Of a stretch of DNA of 64,000 nt, positions 60,851 to 64,000 are shown one piece after another. Position numbers and translations under genes: made by a program. The notes under the pieces were generated by a model. That model saw only the letters and a program-made list of their open reading frames with translations. It made no database searches and was not told where the DNA came from. This DNA comes from Clostridia bacterium (GTDB lineage Bacteria; Bacillota; Clostridia; Oscillospirales; CAG-272). Where the stretch lies: assembly GCA_017398595.1 (NCBI GenBank), contig JAFQFR010000020.1, forward strand, positions 73,196 to 137,195, read 5' to 3'. Position 1 is the stretch's first letter, and each line of letters begins with the position of its first letter.

Positions 60851-61309
60851 TCAGCGGCTGTAGCTGTCGAAAACAGCTTCAATTTCCATAACATGGTCCG
60901 AAATGATGAGCGAAACGGTGAGACCGTCACGGCGGATCACCGCACTGTCGATCATCGGGAGATATTCGGTGAGGTAGTTGTTCGCCGATTTCTCCACATA
61001 GGCAAGTCTCGCCGCAAGCTTTTCCTCGATTTCCTCGGCCTTTGCCTCGTCCGCCGCGCGGATGATGATGATCTCCTCACAGGAAGCGCCGATGGAAACG
61101 ATATAATACACCGCGCCGCTGTAGTCGGCAGGCAGAACGCCGAGATTGGATTCGAGAAAATTCTCGGAAACATCTACCATTTCCGAAAGCTCAACCGATG
61201 CTTCGATCGCGGCAAACAAATCTGCAGGCATCGGCAGATCTACCGTTTTCTCTGCGCAGGATACCAAAAGAAATGCAAGGATGCATAAAAATATCGCTGT
61301 TTTTTTCAT
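60851..61309 (-). CDS. DUF4358 lipoprotein
   Basis: 152 aa from ATG 61309 (GGAG six bases upstream). Lipobox LLVSC (Cys18). The folded part (about 25-150) has the DUF4358 pattern: AIEASVELSEM early, VYYIVSIGASCEEIIII in the middle (about 67-83) and a late MIDSAVIRRDGLTVSLIISD. A surface lipoprotein of unknown role, frequent in Clostridia beside other envelope genes. Between an SGNH hydrolase and the U32 gene. Confidence 0.85.
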   Translation of the reverse strand: MKKTAIFLCILAFLLVSCAEKTVDLPMPADLFAAIEASVELSEMVDVSENFLESNLGVLPADYSGAVYYIVSIGASCEEIIIIRAADEAKAEEIEEKLAARLAYVEKSANNYLTEYLPMIDSAVIRRDGLTVSLIISDHVMEIEAVFDSYSR

Positions 61310-61388
61310 ATCGATCTCCATTCCGCCGCCAAGCGGCAGCACAAATACTATAAGCGTGAAATCAGCTATGCAAAACTATTGCGTCACG

Positions 61389-62246
61389 CTATTCTCCTGC
61401 CGCTTCTGCGAATGCATACAGTGTTTCCACCACTGCGCGTGCGCCGACATCACTCAAATGAATGTACCCGTCGCGGCAGTAGTCATCGGGCAAATTCCCG
61501 TTTGCATCACAGAGCGCCGCATGCGTATCCACATACAAAATACCGTTTTCGTTGCACATCGCGACCAGCTTTTGCACAAACTCCGAGATCAACTGATTAT
61601 CCAGCTCTCGGTTTGCAATATAGTTTGGCAGCCAGGAAGAAGCAACCTTGGGCGTACCCGTAAGAAGCACGATCTCAGTCTGCGGAAATTGATCGTTCAA
61701 ATTCCCGATCAAACGCAAATACCGATCCACTGCCAGATCCGTGTCAGCATCCGCGGCAGCAAGGTCGTTCATACCGAGCATCAGAAAGATCCTGTCGATC
61801 GTCCCGAGCTCTGCGAGAATATCCGCAAGCGGCTGTTCCTTACCGCGGTAGCTGTAGTACAGGCAATTCGGCTTGTCCCCCACGAGGTCGGAAAGGGAGA
61901 TACCGATGGTGGTGGCAATAAACTTTGCATCCCCGAGCGTCGGCTCGATCTTGCGCTGCCGCACAACGTATTGGCGGATGCCCTCCATGATGGAGTCGCC
62001 GATAAACACAGAATTGTTAAAATACTCGTCCAGCGAAACCGCGGACGGTTCGACGTCCGTGACGGTAAGCGCCGTTTCAGCCTCCGTCGTTCCGAAAGAC
62101 TCGGTGACGACCGCACTGCTGACACTCGGCAGCGTCGTCACAGAAGGTTGCACATCTTCATATATATCTATATCCGCCGGCTGCGAACCGCAACCGACAA
62201 GCATCAGCCCCAAAAGGAACGTCAAAAACAAAAAAATTTTCCCCAT
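61389..62246 (-). CDS. SGNH/GDSL-type esterase lipoprotein
   Basis: 285 aa. Lipobox LMLVGC (Cys19), a Ser/Thr/Val-rich spacer (about 28-70), then the SGNH core: block I FIGDSIMEG (catalytic Ser), block III LGMNDL (Asn) and block V DGYIHLSD (Asp and His). Such enzymes typically deacylate or modify wall or exopolysaccharide acetyl groups. First gene of the envelope operon, with a consensus promoter 30 bp upstream. Confidence 0.9.
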   Translation of the reverse strand: MGKIFLFLTFLLGLMLVGCGSQPADIDIYEDVQPSVTTLPSVSSAVVTESFGTTEAETALTVTDVEPSAVSLDEYFNNSVFIGDSIMEGIRQYVVRQRKIEPTLGDAKFIATTIGISLSDLVGDKPNCLYYSYRGKEQPLADILAELGTIDRIFLMLGMNDLAAADADTDLAVDRYLRLIGNLNDQFPQTEIVLLTGTPKVASSWLPNYIANRELDNQLISEFVQKLVAMCNENGILYVDTHAALCDANGNLPDDYCRDGYIHLSDVGARAVVETLYAFAEAAGE

Positions 62247-62275
62247 TTTTTGCTCCGCACATAAAAGTAAATATT

Positions 62276-62304
62276 ATTATAGCAGATTCTCGTTTTATTT
62301 GCAA
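62276..62304 (-). promoter_or_regulatory. Promoter of the envelope operon
   Basis: Minus strand TTGCAA (62299-62304), 17-bp spacer, TATAAT (62276-62281). Confidence 0.82.
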
Positions 62305-62328
62305 TAAAAAACGATGTATAAAAATTTA

Positions 62329-62357
62329 TTGCACAACGCCCCAACCTATGCTATACT
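62329..62357 (+). promoter_or_regulatory. Promoter of the PlsC-like gene
   Basis: TTGCAC (62329-62334), 17-bp spacer, TATACT (62352-62357). Confidence 0.75.
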
Positions 62358-62399
62358 TATTGTGTATGCGACAAAATTCATACTAAGGACAGTACAACT

Positions 62400-63680
62400 A
62401 TGAACAAAGACAAGATCAAACGCTTTGACTTCGCAAAAAAACCGCACACTCCCTACCCCTGGCTGACCTGGCTTGCCGAAAACATCGTGGCATGGCCGTA
62501 TATGAAGCGGCGCGGTGCGGTACTGCACAAACACAACATGGAAGCGCTGGAAGGCAAGCCGTATCTGATGCTCTGCAACCATGCTTCACTCGTTGACCTG
62601 TGCATGATGCTGAAAGCGACACACCCCTACCCCGCCAACAACATTATGACGCTGGAGGGTTTCAATACCTATACTGAGCCGCTCATGCGCGGTCTCGGCG
62701 TTCTCGGCAAGCGCAAATATGTTTCGGACATCTCTCTGGTGCGCAACATCCGTTATTGTCTGCACGAACTGAAAAACATCCTGGTCATCTTCCCCGAGGC
62801 GCGCTATTCGCTCGACGGCTGCACCTCGTTTTTGACCGAATCCACGGGCGGACTCATCCGCATGCTCCGCGTGCCGGTCGTGATGCTAAAGATCCACGGC
62901 AACTTCGTCGATCTGCCGCAGTGGAACAAGCACAGCAAGAAATCCTATGTCGAAGCCGACATGTATCCCCTCTTTACCGAGGAAGAAGTGCGCTCCCTCT
63001 CCGTTGAGGAGCTGAACGCGCGCATCGAACAGGAATTTCAGTACGACGACTTTGCGTGGCAAAAGGAAAACGGCATCGTGATCGACCATCCGAAGCGTGC
63101 CGACGGTCTGCACAGTCTGCTCTACAAATGCCCGAACTGTCTGAGTGAGGGCGAGACCGATTCCACCGACGACACACTCACCTGCCGTCACTGCGGCAAG
63201 CAGTGGTTCATGGAAACCGACGGCAGCCTGCGTGCCCTCTCCGGCGAGACCGAGTTTTCGCACATCCCCGACTGGTCGAAGTGGGAGCGCGAATGCGTGC
63301 GCAAAGAGATCGAGGACGGCACGTATTATTTTGAAGATGAGATCCGTCTGGAAACGCTCCCGAACGCATGGCGCTTCTACAAGCACGGCAAGGGAAAGCT
63401 GGTACAGACCCCCGAGGGTACGACCATCACGGGCACTTGCTACGGCGAGCCGTTTGAACTGCACAAGAGCGCGATGAACCTGAGCAGTATGCACATCGAA
63501 TACGACTACCTCGGCAGAGGCGACTGCGTAGACATTTCGGTGCTCGATGACAGCTACTGGTGCTACCTCACCAAGCGCGATGCGATCACAAAACTGAGCT
63601 TTGCGACCGAGGAGATCTTCCTCGCCGCAAACCGAAAGCTGAAAGAGACCGCGCGGCAGAAAAAAGAAGAGACCGTATGA
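62400..63680 (+). CDS. PlsC-like acyltransferase with C-terminal zinc ribbon
   Basis: 426 aa. The N-terminal half (about 40-215) is a glycerolipid acyltransferase: CNHASLVDL (58-66, the H-x4-D catalytic pair) and IFPEARYSLDG near 129 (the P-E-G-type motif with A for G). The C-terminal half has a zinc ribbon (YKCPNCLSEG..LTCRHCGKQW, two CxxC, about 245-272) and a beta-rich region (300-400). The fusion is more complex than plain PlsC (about 240 aa). Lipid or surface-polymer acylation is likely, exact acceptor unknown. ATGA overlap with the next gene. Confidence 0.86.
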   Translation: MNKDKIKRFDFAKKPHTPYPWLTWLAENIVAWPYMKRRGAVLHKHNMEALEGKPYLMLCNHASLVDLCMMLKATHPYPANNIMTLEGFNTYTEPLMRGLGVLGKRKYVSDISLVRNIRYCLHELKNILVIFPEARYSLDGCTSFLTESTGGLIRMLRVPVVMLKIHGNFVDLPQWNKHSKKSYVEADMYPLFTEEEVRSLSVEELNARIEQEFQYDDFAWQKENGIVIDHPKRADGLHSLLYKCPNCLSEGETDSTDDTLTCRHCGKQWFMETDGSLRALSGETEFSHIPDWSKWERECVRKEIEDGTYYFEDEIRLETLPNAWRFYKHGKGKLVQTPEGTTITGTCYGEPFELHKSAMNLSSMHIEYDYLGRGDCVDISVLDDSYWCYLTKRDAITKLSFATEEIFLAANRKLKETARQKKEETV

Positions 63681-64000
63681 AAAAGCTGCAAAAGATGAAT
63701 GAGGCGGCATGGCTCCTTGGCGTGCTGCTGTGCGCGCTGGGCGTGGCGCTTGCCACCAAGGCGAATTTCGGTCTTTCTATGATCGCGGCGCCCCCGTACA
63801 TCATCCATATATTCATGGAAAATTTCTTTCCATGGTACTCGCAGGGCACCTCGGAATACATATGGCAGGGCGTGCTGCTGCTCGCGATGTGCATCATCGT
63901 CCGCCGCTTCCGCGTCAAATATCTGCTGACCTTTGTCTGCGCGGTGATCTTCGGGCTTGCCGTATACGGCTTTTTGTGGCTGCTCGGCGGCAGCGCGGCA
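63677..64000 (+). CDS. DUF6198/YitT-like membrane protein (partial, runs off the window)
   Basis: 108 residues visible, three hydrophobic segments. Starts MKKLQKMNEAAWLLGVLLCALGVALATKANFG (key: L-G-x-x-L-x-A-x-G-V-x-L-x-x-x-A-x-x-G), as in DUF6198/YczE-like integral membrane proteins. The family's function is unknown. Its start overlaps the acyltransferase stop by 4 bp, so the two are coupled. The 3' end is outside the window. Confidence 0.78.
   Translation, partial: MKKLQKMNEAAWLLGVLLCALGVALATKANFGLSMIAAPPYIIHIFMENFFPWYSQGTSEYIWQGVLLLAMCIIVRRFRVKYLLTFVCAVIFGLAVYGFLWLLGGSAA

Overview
The window looks like a chromosomal segment of an anaerobic, low-to-mid GC Firmicute (class Clostridia; Oscillospirales/Ruminococcaceae-like is my best guess). 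The grounds are a CIRCE-controlled groES-groEL pair, CarD, Mini-RNase III, formate-THF ligase, an M50 SpoIVFB-like protease, L-box and preQ1 riboswitches, consensus TTGACA/TATAAT promoters, and secreted GLUG-repeat and 'copper amine oxidase N-terminal' surface proteins typical of gut Clostridia. No rRNA, CRISPR array, prophage or plasmid backbone is visible. There is one tRNA (Gln, CUG).

Layout. 1-5.7 kb: small hypotheticals, carD, a queH-DUF2974-DUF523 operon, a YbaK-type deacylase and a MATE exporter. 5.7-9 kb: a tyrosine-kinase polysaccharide-regulation module (cpsC-cpsD-cpsB, followed by a DMT transporter) without glycosyltransferases. 9-16.2 kb: alanyl-tRNA editing protein, MgtE, M14 peptidase, fhs, a GNAT acetyltransferase behind an apparent leader-peptide attenuator, an IS1595-type remnant, and a preQ1 riboswitch with queT. 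16.2-20.6 kb: a REP-associated (Y1) transposase carrying REP-like palindromes inside its own reading frame, an AAA ATPase, and an amino-acid ABC transporter under a lysine riboswitch. 20.6-27 kb: two GH3 glycosidases (one permuted, secreted and tailed with stalk domains) divergent from an AraC regulator. 27-35.4 kb: potABCD, M50 protease, DUF368 lipid-carrier translocase, CNNM/CorC transporter. 35.7-41.3 kb: a giant (1,828 aa) modular surface protein followed by a 44-aa acidic peptide gene. 41.3-51.5 kb: a probable small RNA, ppa-hom-ACT protein, a palindrome array, AGCS symporter, groESL, XRE regulator, GDPD, MFS, tRNA-Gln, a zinc-ribbon DUF4190 protein. 51.6-64 kb: UDG-type glycosylase with M18 aminopeptidase, flavodoxin reductase, two further surface proteins with duplicated promoters, a Pho-box-like element before a Na/Pi symporter, an envelope operon (SGNH-DUF4358-U32-UppP-mrnC) and a PlsC-like acyltransferase cut off with its partner by the window end.

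How the parts fit. Queuosine-precursor salvage is represented twice (queH; preQ1-controlled queT). Lysine sensing controls uptake at the L-box ABC transporter, while homoserine dehydrogenase sits with a free-standing ACT domain in the aspartate pathway. UppP and DUF368 both serve undecaprenyl-phosphate recycling. Four secreted proteins share signal-peptide style and modules. The most unusual signals are regulatory: the GNAT attenuator, 21-bp-spaced direct repeats at two surface-protein promoters, face-to-face overlapping promoters at the GH3/AraC locus, and several families of palindromic dispersed repeats. Everything was read by eye from the sequence; family names rest on recognised motifs, not on searches.
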